The notes beneath the pieces are model-generated. The model searched no databases, was not told the origin of the DNA, and saw only the letters and a list, made by a program, of their open reading frames with translations. Below, piece after piece: positions 1 to 5,929 of a stretch of 6,030 bases of DNA. Position numbers and translations under genes: made by a program. Source of the DNA: Pseudomonadota bacterium (GTDB lineage Bacteria > Pseudomonadota > Gammaproteobacteria > Xanthomonadales > Xanthomonadaceae); the NCBI GenBank assembly GCA_023453655.1, contig JAEXTE010000396.1, positions 1 through 6,030 of the forward strand, written 5' to 3'. Positions within the stretch are counted from its first letter, which is position 1, and every line of letters starts with the position of its first letter.

Positions 1-2164
1 GGTCGACGACCAGGTCGCCGCGATAGGTGTGCACGATGTTCACCGCGACGGGCACGCTGCTGCCGGCGTTGCCGCTGCGTCCGGACACGGTGATCGGGCT
101 GCTGACGCCCGTGGCGTTGTTGTCCGGAATGCTGTAGTCGGTGCCATTGCTGTAGGTCTGGCTGCCTCCGCCTCCGCCCGCGCCGTAGCTGCCCACCAGG
201 CTCACGCCGGAGAACGTGCTGTAGGCCCGCAGCGAAACGTGGTAGGTGCCGGCCTGCGGTGTGGCGAAGCTGCAGGTTTCGGCGTTCCCGGAGCGGTACG
301 GCCGGCAGTCGTAGGCGCTGGTGGTGGGCTGGCTGCCGAAACGCACGTACAGGTCGGCGTCGCCACTGCCGCCGGAGCTGGCGATGCTGAGGTTCGACGC
401 GCCGGCCGGCACGTTGATCGTGTAGTGCAGCCAGTTGCCGCTGCTGGCCGACAGGCCGGTCGCCGGCACGCCGTTCTGCAGCACGTTGCCACCGCCGCCC
501 CCGCTGCTGACCGTCACGGACTGGGTGCGGGTATTGCTGGCGCCGTCGTCGTCGGTCACGGTCAGCGAGACGCTGTAGGTGCCGGCCGCGGCATAGGTCT
601 TCGATGGATTGGCCGCCGTCGAGCTGGTGCCGTCGCCGAAGTTCCAGCTGCGCGAGGCGATCGAGCCGTCGCTGTCGGTCGAGGTGTCGGTGAACTGCAC
701 GCTCAGGCCGTTGATCGACGAGGTGAAGCCCGCGCTCGGGGGCGCGTTCCCACCGCCGCCGCCGACCGCGTCGACCGCGGCGCGCGCATTCACGATGCCG
801 GCGCCGATCGGCTGCGACGGCGTCGACGGGAATGCGCGAGCACTGCTCTTCAACACGGCCTCGACCTGCGCCGGTGTCAACGGCGTGGAGGCCGCGGACT
901 GCATCAGTGCGACCACGCCCGCCACGTGGGGAGCGGCCATCGACGTACCGTTGTAGCTGGCATAGCTGGGCGACCCCGGCCCCTGGGTACCGGTATTGAG
1001 CGTGGACAGGATCGACGAACCGGGTGCCGAGACGTCGATCAGCGCACCGTAGTTGGAAAAACTCGAGCGCGCCCCGGTGCTGGTGTTGGACGCGACCGCG
1101 ACCACGTTGCTGCAGTTGGCCGGTGAAAAACCGGAGACGTTGGCGTTGCTGTTTCCCGCCGCGATCACCACCGTGGTGCCGCGGCCGACCGCGCCGTTGA
1201 TCGCGCTCTGCATCGCACTACCGCAACTGCCGCTGCCGCCCAGGCTGAGATTGATCACCTCCGCAGGGTTGGCGTTGGCAGGCACGCCGCTGACGCTGCC
1301 GCCGGATGCCCAGATGACGGCATCGGCGATGTCCGAATCGTAGCCTCCCCCGCGGCCCAGCACGCGCACCGGCACCACCTTGGCGTTGTACGCGGTGCCC
1401 GCGACGCCGACGCCGTTGTTGGTCACCGCCGCGACCGTGCCCGCCACGTGCGTACCGTGCCAGCTGGAGGGATCTCCGCCGTAGAAGTCGCCCGGGTCGC
1501 TGGGGTCGGAGTCGCGCCCGTTGCCGTCGCCGCCCACCGTGGCGTTGGACACGAAGTCGTATCCCGGCAGGATGTTGGCGTTGAGGTCGGGGTGGCTGGT
1601 GATGCCGGTGTCGAGGACCGCGACGACCGTTCCGGCGCCACTGGTGATGTCCCAGGCCTCGGTGGCGCGGATGCCGCCCGCGCCGGTCCCGAAGCCGTAC
1701 TGCTGTCCGAACTGCGGATCGTTGGGGGTCAACGCGATGCGGTTGATCTTGTCGACCTCGACGTACTCGACATTGGGATCGGACGCGAGCTGGCGCATCA
1801 GGGTCTCGGCATCGATGCGGTCGAGCTTGCGGCTGGCCCGGACCACGTCGGCACCGATCGCCATGCGACGATGGTGGACCAGGTCCAGGCGAGCGCCGCG
1901 CGGATCGCCGCGCAGCGCCTGCGCGCCGCTGACGACGGACGCCGCAGCCAGGTCAAGCCCGCGGCCAATCGCAGCCGGGTTGGCCGCCTCGGGCGTCCCT
2001 GTCCTGTACTTGACGATGAACTGGTCGAACGCGGTGTCGGACTGCAGTCCGCTCAGCTCGACGCGGCCTGCGAAGGCCGGAGCCGCGGCGACGGCGGACA
2101 GGGCGAGCGCGGTCGCGGCCGCGAGCGCATGCAGGCGCATCTGGCGCCTGGAGTAATGCTTCAT
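1..2164 (-). CDS. Secreted S8 (subtilisin-family) serine protease with PKD, PPC and P domains, C-terminus cut by window edge
   Basis: An extracellular endopeptidase; 721 codons are present and the frame is open to the left edge, so the 3' end is missing. The start at 2164 gives a clear Sec signal peptide (basic MKHYSRRQMR, an Ala/Leu-rich core, likely cleavage after APAFA, residue 32). Residues about 33-143 look like an I9-type inhibitory propeptide, ending in SDPNVEYVEVD; the mature enzyme probably begins near ALTPNDPQFG (144). The catalytic triad is visible: Asp185 in VLDTGI, His236 in WHGTHVAGT and Ser408 in NGTSMAAPHVAG, with oxyanion Asn338 in AAGNSN. A PKD domain follows (about 473-553, with WNFGDGT and AGTYSVSLTVTD), then a pre-peptidase C-terminal domain (about 562-660, with GDADLYVRFG), then the first half of a P/proprotein-convertase domain (669 onward, with YSIPDNN and HTYRGDLVVD). 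Three five-glycine linkers (468-472, 555-559, 663-667) separate the modules. A GGGGG run 8 nt upstream of ATG may act as ribosome binding site. Family assignment is firm; the substrate is unknown. Confidence 0.95.
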   Translation of the reverse strand, partial: MKHYSRRQMRLHALAAATALALSAVAAAPAFAGRVELSGLQSDTAFDQFIVKYRTGTPEAANPAAIGRGLDLAAASVVSGAQALRGDPRGARLDLVHHRRMAIGADVVRASRKLDRIDAETLMRQLASDPNVEYVEVDKINRIALTPNDPQFGQQYGFGTGAGGIRATEAWDITSGAGTVVAVLDTGITSHPDLNANILPGYDFVSNATVGGDGNGRDSDPSDPGDFYGGDPSSWHGTHVAGTVAAVTNNGVGVAGTAYNAKVVPVRVLGRGGGYDSDIADAVIWASGGSVSGVPANANPAEVINLSLGGSGSCGSAMQSAINGAVGRGTTVVIAAGNSNANVSGFSPANCSNVVAVASNTSTGARSSFSNYGALIDVSAPGSSILSTLNTGTQGPGSPSYASYNGTSMAAPHVAGVVALMQSAASTPLTPAQVEAVLKSSARAFPSTPSQPIGAGIVNARAAVDAVGGGGGNAPPSAGFTSSINGLSVQFTDTSTDSDGSIASRSWNFGDGTSSTAANPSKTYAAAGTYSVSLTVTDDDGASNTRTQSVTVSSGGGGGNVLQNGVPATGLSASSGNWLHYTINVPAGASNLSIASSGGSGDADLYVRFGSQPTTSAYDCRPYRSGNAETCSFATPQAGTYHVSLRAYSTFSGVSLVGSYGAGGGGGSQTYSNGTDYSIPDNNATGVSSPITVSGRSGNAGSSVPVAVNIVHTYRGDLVVD

Positions 2165-2190
2165 CTGGATGACCCCCGCAAAAGGAGCAA

Positions 2191-2204
2191 GCCGCCTCGG
2201 CGGC
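2191..2204 (-). other. Leader hairpin in front of the protease gene
   Basis: The sequence GCCGCC-GA-GGCGGC (minus-strand reading) is a near-perfect inverted repeat 27 nt upstream of the protease ATG. The next bases in the transcript are TTGCTCCTTTTG, a broken pyrimidine run. It would fold in the 5' leader and could slow polymerase or affect translation, but the run is too interrupted to call an attenuator. GC-rich repeats of this size also occur by chance in this genome type. Confidence 0.25.
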
Positions 2205-2283
2205 GAAATGCCGGCAGGCACGGGGTCACACAAATGGACGAGCCGTGGAACATCCCTGTGTCCTCGCGTCAGTCGGACCTGAT

Positions 2284-2314
2284 GCGAACTGACAAAATCC
2301 GTCCGCAAACTGAC
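2284..2314. repeat. Two direct repeats GCRAACTGAC, 21 bp apart, upstream of the protease
   Basis: GCGAACTGAC (2284-2293) and GCAAACTGAC (2305-2314) match at 9 of 10 bases and start 21 bp apart, that is two helical turns. A looser related element, CTGAACGCTAC at 2327-2337, resembles CTGACGCTAC at 2310-2319. They lie about 120-170 bp upstream of the protease start, in less GC-rich DNA than the surrounding genes. The layout suits tandem binding of a regulator on one DNA face; the regulator is unknown. Confidence 0.35.
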
Positions 2315-2373
2315 GCTACACGACAGCTGAACGCTACCGCAACGGGATGACGAGAATCAGTTGCATGTGAAAT

Positions 2374-2389
2374 AGTGACTTTCGTCACA
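2374..2389. promoter_or_regulatory. Candidate CRP/Clp-type binding site
   Basis: The 16-mer AGTGACTTTCGTCACA has the CRP-family layout TGTGA-N6-TCACA with 9 of 10 half-site positions matching; the GTGA and TCAC cores are perfect. Xanthomonadaceae carry Clp, a CRP homologue that recognises this consensus and activates extracellular enzymes, which fits the secreted protease starting about 210 bp downstream on the minus strand. A second TGTGA half-site lies at 2366-2370. Alternatively, the transcript of sufT, which ends 30 nt away, could fold GTGAC-GAAA-GTCAC as a small stem, but no T-run follows it, so an intrinsic terminator is less likely. Confidence 0.5.
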
Positions 2390-2418
2390 TATCCCGCATG
2401 TCGAGCGCTGTCTCGGCG

Positions 2419-2970
2419 CTACAGCATCCCGGTCTCGAGGCGCGCGGCCTCGGACATCATGGTCTGGTTCCACGGCGGATCGAACACCAGTTCGACGTCC
2501 GCCTCCTCCACCGTGGGGATCAGCTCGAGCTTGCTGCGCACGTCCTCGACCAGGATGTCGCCCATGCCGCAGCCGGGCGCGGTCAGGGTCATCTTCACGT
2601 CGACCGCGCGCCTGCCCTCGCCCAGCGCGCGCACGTCGGCCTCGTAGACCAGGCCCAGGTCGACGACGTTGATCGGAATCTCCGGGTCGAAGCAGGTGCG
2701 CAGCTGCTTCCACACGAGCTGCTCGACCGCCGAATCGTCGGCCCCCTCGGGCAGCTCCAGCGGCTCCGGCGGCTCCTTGCCGATGGCGTCGGCGTCCTTG
2801 CCCGCGATGCGGAACAGGTTGCCTTCGACGAACACCGTCCAGCTGCCGCCGAGCGCCTGGGTGATGTAGCCGACGCTGCCGGCGGGCAGGGTCACCTGCT
2901 CGCCCTGCGGCACCAGGACGGCATCGCTGTCGCGCTCGAAGCGCACCGGTTCACTGCTGCGGGAATACAT
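2419..2970 (-). CDS. sufT: Fe-S cluster assembly/maturation protein SufT (DUF59/MIP18 family)
   Basis: A cytosolic accessory factor in iron-sulfur protein maturation; 183 residues, the usual length of the long SufT form. Residues about 13-65 are the SufT N-terminal region (AVLVPQGEQVTLPAG, ITQALGGSWTVFVEGN). Residues about 84-172 are the MIP18/DUF59 domain with DPEIPINVVDLGLVYE (95-110), the conserved TAPGCGMGD with the reactive Cys134, and the family ending FDPPWNQTMMSEAAR. The start at 2970 (MYSRSSEPVRFERD) matches where homologues begin; a much longer in-frame extension upstream is out-of-frame translation across neighbouring genes. No Shine-Dalgarno is evident. No other suf or isc gene lies in the window, so it appears to be transcribed alone. 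Confidence 0.93.
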   Translation of the reverse strand: MYSRSSEPVRFERDSDAVLVPQGEQVTLPAGSVGYITQALGGSWTVFVEGNLFRIAGKDADAIGKEPPEPLELPEGADDSAVEQLVWKQLRTCFDPEIPINVVDLGLVYEADVRALGEGRRAVDVKMTLTAPGCGMGDILVEDVRSKLELIPTVEEADVELVFDPPWNQTMMSEAARLETGML

Positions 2971-3010
2971 GCGGGGAAGATGGGGCCGGCGGCCCGGAGT
3001 GCAATGCGCC

Positions 3011-3016
3011 ATTGTA
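3011..3016 (-). promoter_or_regulatory. Candidate -10 box of sufT
   Basis: Read on the minus strand this is TACAAT, one mismatch from TATAAT, about 40 nt upstream of the sufT ATG. No convincing -35 hexamer is present at 16-18 bp. On the opposite strand TATCCT (3032-3037) is a possible -10 for the membrane-protein gene at 3066. The two boxes sit back to back. Confidence 0.35.
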
Positions 3017-3033
3017 CCGGCGCGGGACCGGTA
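3015..3033. repeat. Inverted repeat TACCGG-N7-CCGGTA between divergent promoters
   Basis: Perfect 6-bp arms (3015-3020 and 3028-3033) flank CGCGGGA. The repeat spans the gap between the two candidate -10 boxes and overlaps both, the position expected of an operator acting on both sufT and the divergent membrane-protein gene. It could also be chance symmetry in GC-rich DNA. Confidence 0.35.
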
Positions 3034-3065
3034 TCCTGTGCGGCCGCCCGCAACGCAGCCTTCCG

Positions 3066-3479
3066 ATGCCGCCATCGCGCCGCCCCGTGCAGCCCGCCCT
3101 CGCCGTCGCACTGCTGGCCCTGGCCAGCCTCGGCGTGGCCGCGATCTGGGTGCTGCTGGCGATGCGGCTGGACCGCCAGTGCAGCTGGATGGCCGTGGTC
3201 GCGGCGCTGGATGCCGCCCTGGTGCTGCGCCTGCTGCGGGTACGTCCTGGCCCGATGCGCGCGGCCTGGGGCGTGCTGGCGACCGCGGTCGCGATCCTCG
3301 CCGCCAACTGGGCGATCGTGGCCAGCTGGCTCGGGCGATACCTGGGCCTGCTGCCCTGGGAGTCGATGCTGAGGCTGGGCCCCGAACTGGGCACGCTGCT
3401 GGTCCGGCTGTCCAACAGCCCGGGCGACCTGGCCTGGCTGGCGGCGGCGCTGCTGGCCGCCGCCGTGGCATCCCGCTGA
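3066..3479 (+). CDS. Small integral membrane protein of unknown function
   Basis: 137 residues with a basic N-terminus (MPPSRRP) and four hydrophobic stretches, at about residues 11-33, 40-57, 67-88 and 120-135, so probably a four-helix inner-membrane protein. The stretch between helices 3 and 4 is more polar and carries LGLLPWESMLRLGPELG, which looks conserved in character. I chose the start at 3066 because translation from the upstream ATG at 3012 adds an Arg/Gly-rich tail that precedes the natural basic-then-hydrophobic N-terminus and would begin inside the promoter region. There is no Shine-Dalgarno. It is transcribed away from sufT and converges on pntB with only 6 bp between stop codons. 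I do not recognise a named family; coding status is supported by the helix pattern and codon bias. Confidence 0.75.
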   Translation: MPPSRRPVQPALAVALLALASLGVAAIWVLLAMRLDRQCSWMAVVAALDAALVLRLLRVRPGPMRAAWGVLATAVAILAANWAIVASWLGRYLGLLPWESMLRLGPELGTLLVRLSNSPGDLAWLAAALLAAAVASR

Positions 3480-3480
3480 C

Positions 3481-3495
3481 CGGGCTCAGTGCCCG
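3481..3495. terminator. Small hairpin at the convergent gene ends
   Basis: CGGGC-TCAGT-GCCCG forms a 5-bp stem starting 2 nt after the membrane-protein stop and containing the pntB stop codon in its loop. It is in the right place for a shared bidirectional terminator, but neither strand shows a T-run, so it would be weak. The call is tentative. Confidence 0.2.
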
Positions 3496-4886
3496 CCGTC
3501 GAGCGCCTTGAGTTCGCTCACCAGCGCATTGGCCATCTCGGCCCCGTCGCCATAGAGCATGCGCGTGTTGTCGGCATAGAACAGCGCGTTCTCGATGCCG
3601 GCGAAGCCGGTGCCCTTGCCGCGCTTGATCACGATGGTGTGCCTGGATTCCACCACGTCGAGGATCGGCATGCCGTAGATCGGCGACGCCGGGTCGGTCT
3701 TCGCCACCGGGTTGACCACGTCGTTGGCGCCGATCACCAGCGACACGTCGGTGTTGGCGAACTCCGGGTTGATGTCGTCCATGTCGGCGATCAGGTCGTA
3801 GGGCACGCCGGCCTCGGCCAGGAGCACGTTCATGTGGCCGGGCATGGGGCCCGCGACCGGGTGGATGGCGAACTTCACCTTGACCCCGCGCTCGATCAGC
3901 CGCTGGGTCAGCTCCCAGATCTTGTGCTGCGCCTGCGCCACGGCCATGCCATAGCCCGGCACGATCACCACCCGCTCGGCGAAGGCCATCATCGCCGCCA
4001 CGTCGGCAGCCTCGATCGGCTTCTGGCTGCCGGCGATCTCCGCGGCTTCGCCGCTCGCGCCACCGAAGTTGGAGAACAGCACGCTGCCGATCGAGCGGTT
4101 CATGGCCTTGGCCATCAGCCGGGTCAGCAGGATGCCGGCCGCGCCGACCATCATGCCGGCGATGATCAGCGCCTCGTTGCCCAGCACGTAACCCTCGAAC
4201 GCCACCGCCAGGCCGGTCAGCGCGTTGTACAGGGAGATCACCACCGGCATGTCGGCGCCGCCGATGGGCAGCGTCATCAGCACGCCCAGCGCCAGCGCGG
4301 CGATGAAGAACGCGATGATCCAGGGCACGCCCAGCGACCACACGACCAGCCCGCCCAGCACCACCGTGACCAGCGCCACCAGTGCATTGAACGCCTGCAT
4401 GCCCGGGAAGGCGTAGCGCTTGTCCATGCGTCCGTCGAGCTTGGCCCAGGCGATGATCGAACCCGACAGCGCGACCGACCCGATCAGCGCGCCCAGCACC
4501 GCGAGCCCGAGCGGGACGGGGGCGGAGGCCTGCCCGGCCTGCGCCCAGCGCAGCAGTTCCACCGCGCCAATCGCCGCCGCCGAACCTCCGCCCAGGCCGT
4601 TGTACAGCGCGACCATTTGCGGCATGTCGGTGATCGCCCCCTTCTTGCCGGAAATCCACGCCAGTGCGGTGCCGATGGCGACCGCGGCCAGGATCAGCGG
4701 GACGTTGTGCAGGTCGGGCAGGAAGAAGGTGGCGACCGTGGCGATCACCATGCCCACGCCCGCCCAGCGGATGCCGCTGCGCGCGGTCATCGGCGAGGCC
4801 ATGCGCTGCAGGCCGAGCAGGAACAGGGTGGCGGCAACCAGGTAGCTGGCCTTGACCACGAGGTCGACGATGTCCGCCCCGCTCAT
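3486..4886 (-). CDS. pntB: Proton-translocating NAD(P) transhydrogenase, beta subunit
   Basis: The membrane and NADP(H)-binding subunit of the Re/Si-specific transhydrogenase, which uses proton re-entry to drive hydride transfer from NADH to NADP+. The 466 residues are full length. Residues about 1-265 hold the multi-helix dII membrane domain with MPQMVALYNGLGGG (88-101), GGADMPVV (209-216) and AMNRS (261-265). Residues about 290-466 are dIII: GYGMAVAQAQ (311-320) binds NADP, with IHPVAG (341-346), PGHMNVLLAEA, IGANDVVNP (Asp389) and Lys421-Arg422, which pair with the NADP 2'-phosphate in known enzymes. Two oddities: Asn96 sits where E. coli has the proton-channel His91, as in split-alpha enzymes; and Pro347 replaces the Arg expected in HPVAGR-PGHMN. 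The start overlaps the stop of pntAB by ATGA, so translation is coupled. Confidence 0.97.
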   Translation of the reverse strand: MSGADIVDLVVKASYLVAATLFLLGLQRMASPMTARSGIRWAGVGMVIATVATFFLPDLHNVPLILAAVAIGTALAWISGKKGAITDMPQMVALYNGLGGGSAAAIGAVELLRWAQAGQASAPVPLGLAVLGALIGSVALSGSIIAWAKLDGRMDKRYAFPGMQAFNALVALVTVVLGGLVVWSLGVPWIIAFFIAALALGVLMTLPIGGADMPVVISLYNALTGLAVAFEGYVLGNEALIIAGMMVGAAGILLTRLMAKAMNRSIGSVLFSNFGGASGEAAEIAGSQKPIEAADVAAMMAFAERVVIVPGYGMAVAQAQHKIWELTQRLIERGVKVKFAIHPVAGPMPGHMNVLLAEAGVPYDLIADMDDINPEFANTDVSLVIGANDVVNPVAKTDPASPIYGMPILDVVESRHTIVIKRGKGTGFAGIENALFYADNTRMLYGDGAEMANALVSELKALDGGH

Positions 4887-5182
4887 GCGCCGTGCCCCGG
4901 CTTCTTCGAGGACTTGAACATCTCCAGCATGCGCTCGGTCACCACGTAACCGCCGGCCGCGTTGCCCGCGCCCATCAGCACCGCCAGGAAACCGATCGCC
5001 TTCTCCAGCGTGGTGTCGGCATGCCCGAGCACCACCATCGCCCCGATCAGCACGATGCCGTGGATGAAGTTGCTGCCCGACATCAGGGGCGTGTGCAGGA
5101 TCACCGGGACCCGCGAGATGATCACGTGGCCGGCGATGGCCGCCAGCATGAAGATGTACAAGGCCACGAACCCGTCGATCAT
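4883..5182 (-). CDS. pntAB: Proton-translocating NAD(P) transhydrogenase, alpha-2 membrane subunit
   Basis: The small membrane subunit that corresponds to the C-terminal helices of one-piece PntA; it pairs with PntB to form the dII proton channel. It has 99 residues with hydrophobic segments at about 4-22, 39-54 and 62-82 and the signature VILHTPLMSGSNFIHG (27-42). His41 in this motif aligns with the channel histidine described for the Thermus thermophilus alpha-2 subunit, and complements Asn96 of PntB. A GGGGGA run about 6-11 nt upstream of ATG is a fair ribosome binding site. It is the first gene of a two-gene operon with pntB. The NAD-binding alpha-1 gene (pntAA), which normally lies directly upstream, is absent: the next gene upstream is a divergent sigma factor. 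Confidence 0.95.
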   Translation of the reverse strand: MIDGFVALYIFMLAAIAGHVIISRVPVILHTPLMSGSNFIHGIVLIGAMVVLGHADTTLEKAIGFLAVLMGAGNAAGGYVVTERMLEMFKSSKKPGHGA

Positions 5183-5422
5183 CCCGTCCCCCGGACCGCT
5201 GCGTGAATCCGCATCATAACCGCGGCTGAACCCGCCTGGCGGCGGTCAACCGGGCCGCTCCCGGCGCGTTCCCCTGCCTGCACCCCGCAGCGAGCGCAGC
5301 ACCGGACGATGGATGGCGGATACCCCGTGAGGCGAGATTCCCCGGCGCCCGACGGCGCGGCAGCGGTTAGGCTGGCCGCCGTGGACAGTCCCGCTCCCGC
5401 CCCTGCTGCAGCCGCAGCCGCC
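5183..5422. other. Divergent control region between pntAB and the sigma factor gene
   Basis: About 240 bp without a supported gene. It contains the pntAB leader and candidate -10, a short odd-length palindrome CCGCC-T-GGCGG at 5232-5242, and an open frame from ATG 5309 in phase with the sigma factor that translates to Ala/Pro-rich sequence with no recognisable domain. TAGGCT (5368-5373) is a weak -10 candidate for the sigma gene, without a -35. I see no remnant of pntAA or of any other protein here. Confidence 0.5.
5213..5218 (-). promoter_or_regulatory. Candidate -10 box of the pntAB-pntB operon
   Basis: TATGAT on the minus strand, one mismatch from consensus, 30 nt upstream of the pntAB start. 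A TTGACC lies further upstream (about 5244-5249), but with a 25-bp gap, too long for a normal -35. If this is the promoter, the two-gene operon starts here and does not include an upstream pntAA. Confidence 0.4.
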
Positions 5423-5929
5423 ATGACCCTGGAACAGTTCCTGGCGTCGGTGTCGACCCGCGCCTTCCGTTTCGCCGAACTCGGCCTGCGCCATCGCGAG
5501 GACGCGCTGGACGCGGTGCAGGACGCGATGGCCAGGATGCTCGGCTATCGCGACCGCGCGCCGGAGGAATGGACGCCGTTGTTCTGGTCGGTCCTGCGCA
5601 GCCGGATCATCGACCTGCAGCGCCGGCGCACGTTCCGGCTCAAGTGGATGAGCGATGCGCGCGATCCCGACGGCGAGGAGATCGACTGGGCGGACGAGTC
5701 CACCCCCGACCCCTCGCGCACGCACGACGGGCGCGAGGCCTGGAGCCGGCTGGCCACCGCGCTGCGCGGCCTGCCGGCGCGGCAACGCGAAGCCTTCAGC
5801 CTGCGGGTGCTGGAGGAACTGGATGTCGAGGCGACCGCACGCGTGATGGGCTGCAGCGAGGGATCGGTGAAAACCCACCTGTTCCGCGCCCGCGAGGCCC
5901 TGCAGAAACAACTGGAGGAATTCCGATGA
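5423..5929 (+). CDS. RNA polymerase sigma factor, sigma-70 family (ECF-like)
   Basis: A 168-residue regulator that would direct RNA polymerase to a specific promoter set. Region 2 spans about residues 11-72: DALDAVQDAMARML (27-40) is the core-binding part and FWSVLRSRIIDLQRRR (54-69) the -10-recognition helix. An acidic linker (78-103, DPDGEEIDWADE) follows, then region 4 (about 110-165), with LRGLPARQREAFSLRVLEEL and the helix-turn-helix VEATARVMGCSEGSVKTHLFRARE that reads the -35. I take ATG 5423 as start because homologous-looking sequence begins at MTLEQFLASV. In-frame alternatives are GTG 5381, which adds 14 residues, and ATG 5309, which adds 38; these additions are Ala/Pro-rich, and none of the starts has a good Shine-Dalgarno. 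The next gene overlaps by ATGA. The sigma type is firm; the regulon is unknown. Confidence 0.92.
   Translation: MTLEQFLASVSTRAFRFAELGLRHREDALDAVQDAMARMLGYRDRAPEEWTPLFWSVLRSRIIDLQRRRTFRLKWMSDARDPDGEEIDWADESTPDPSRTHDGREAWSRLATALRGLPARQREAFSLRVLEELDVEATARVMGCSEGSVKTHLFRAREALQKQLEEFR
5914..5919 (+). promoter_or_regulatory. Strong Shine-Dalgarno for the gene after the sigma factor
   Basis: GGAGGA lies inside the last codons of the sigma gene, 6 nt before the ATG at 5926. It is the best ribosome binding site in the window and fixes the start of the downstream gene, which contrasts with the absent site before the sigma gene. Confidence 0.7.

Noticed and set aside
29..1126. A 365-codon plus-strand frame, with a similar 300-codon frame at 1448-2350
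   Set aside because: Both are antisense to the S8 protease, whose full catalytic triad and accessory domains are read on the minus strand.
2178..2211. AAAAGGAG as a ribosome binding site on the plus strand before ATG 2209
   Set aside because: The ATG is too far from it and the plus-strand frame is not a credible gene; the stretch belongs to the leader of the minus-strand protease.
2374..2389. Intrinsic terminator for sufT formed by GTGAC-GAAA-GTCAC
   Set aside because: The stem is only 5 bp of mixed composition with no following T-run. The symmetry and GTGA-N6-TCAC spacing fit a CRP-type site better.
3012..3065. Upstream start for the membrane protein at ATG 3012
   Set aside because: It adds 18 residues of Arg/Gly-rich sequence across the candidate promoter and inverted repeat; the signal-like N-terminus begins at 3066.
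2419..4659. A 746-codon open frame on the minus strand
   Set aside because: Only its last 183 codons are real (sufT). The rest is Arg/Gly/Ala-rich translation of pntB and of the membrane-protein gene in the wrong frame, with no domain.
3489..4949. A 486-codon open frame on the plus strand, rich in His and Asp
   Set aside because: It is the exact antisense of pntB. The His/Arg/Asp-rich composition is what antisense of a GC-biased membrane-protein gene gives.
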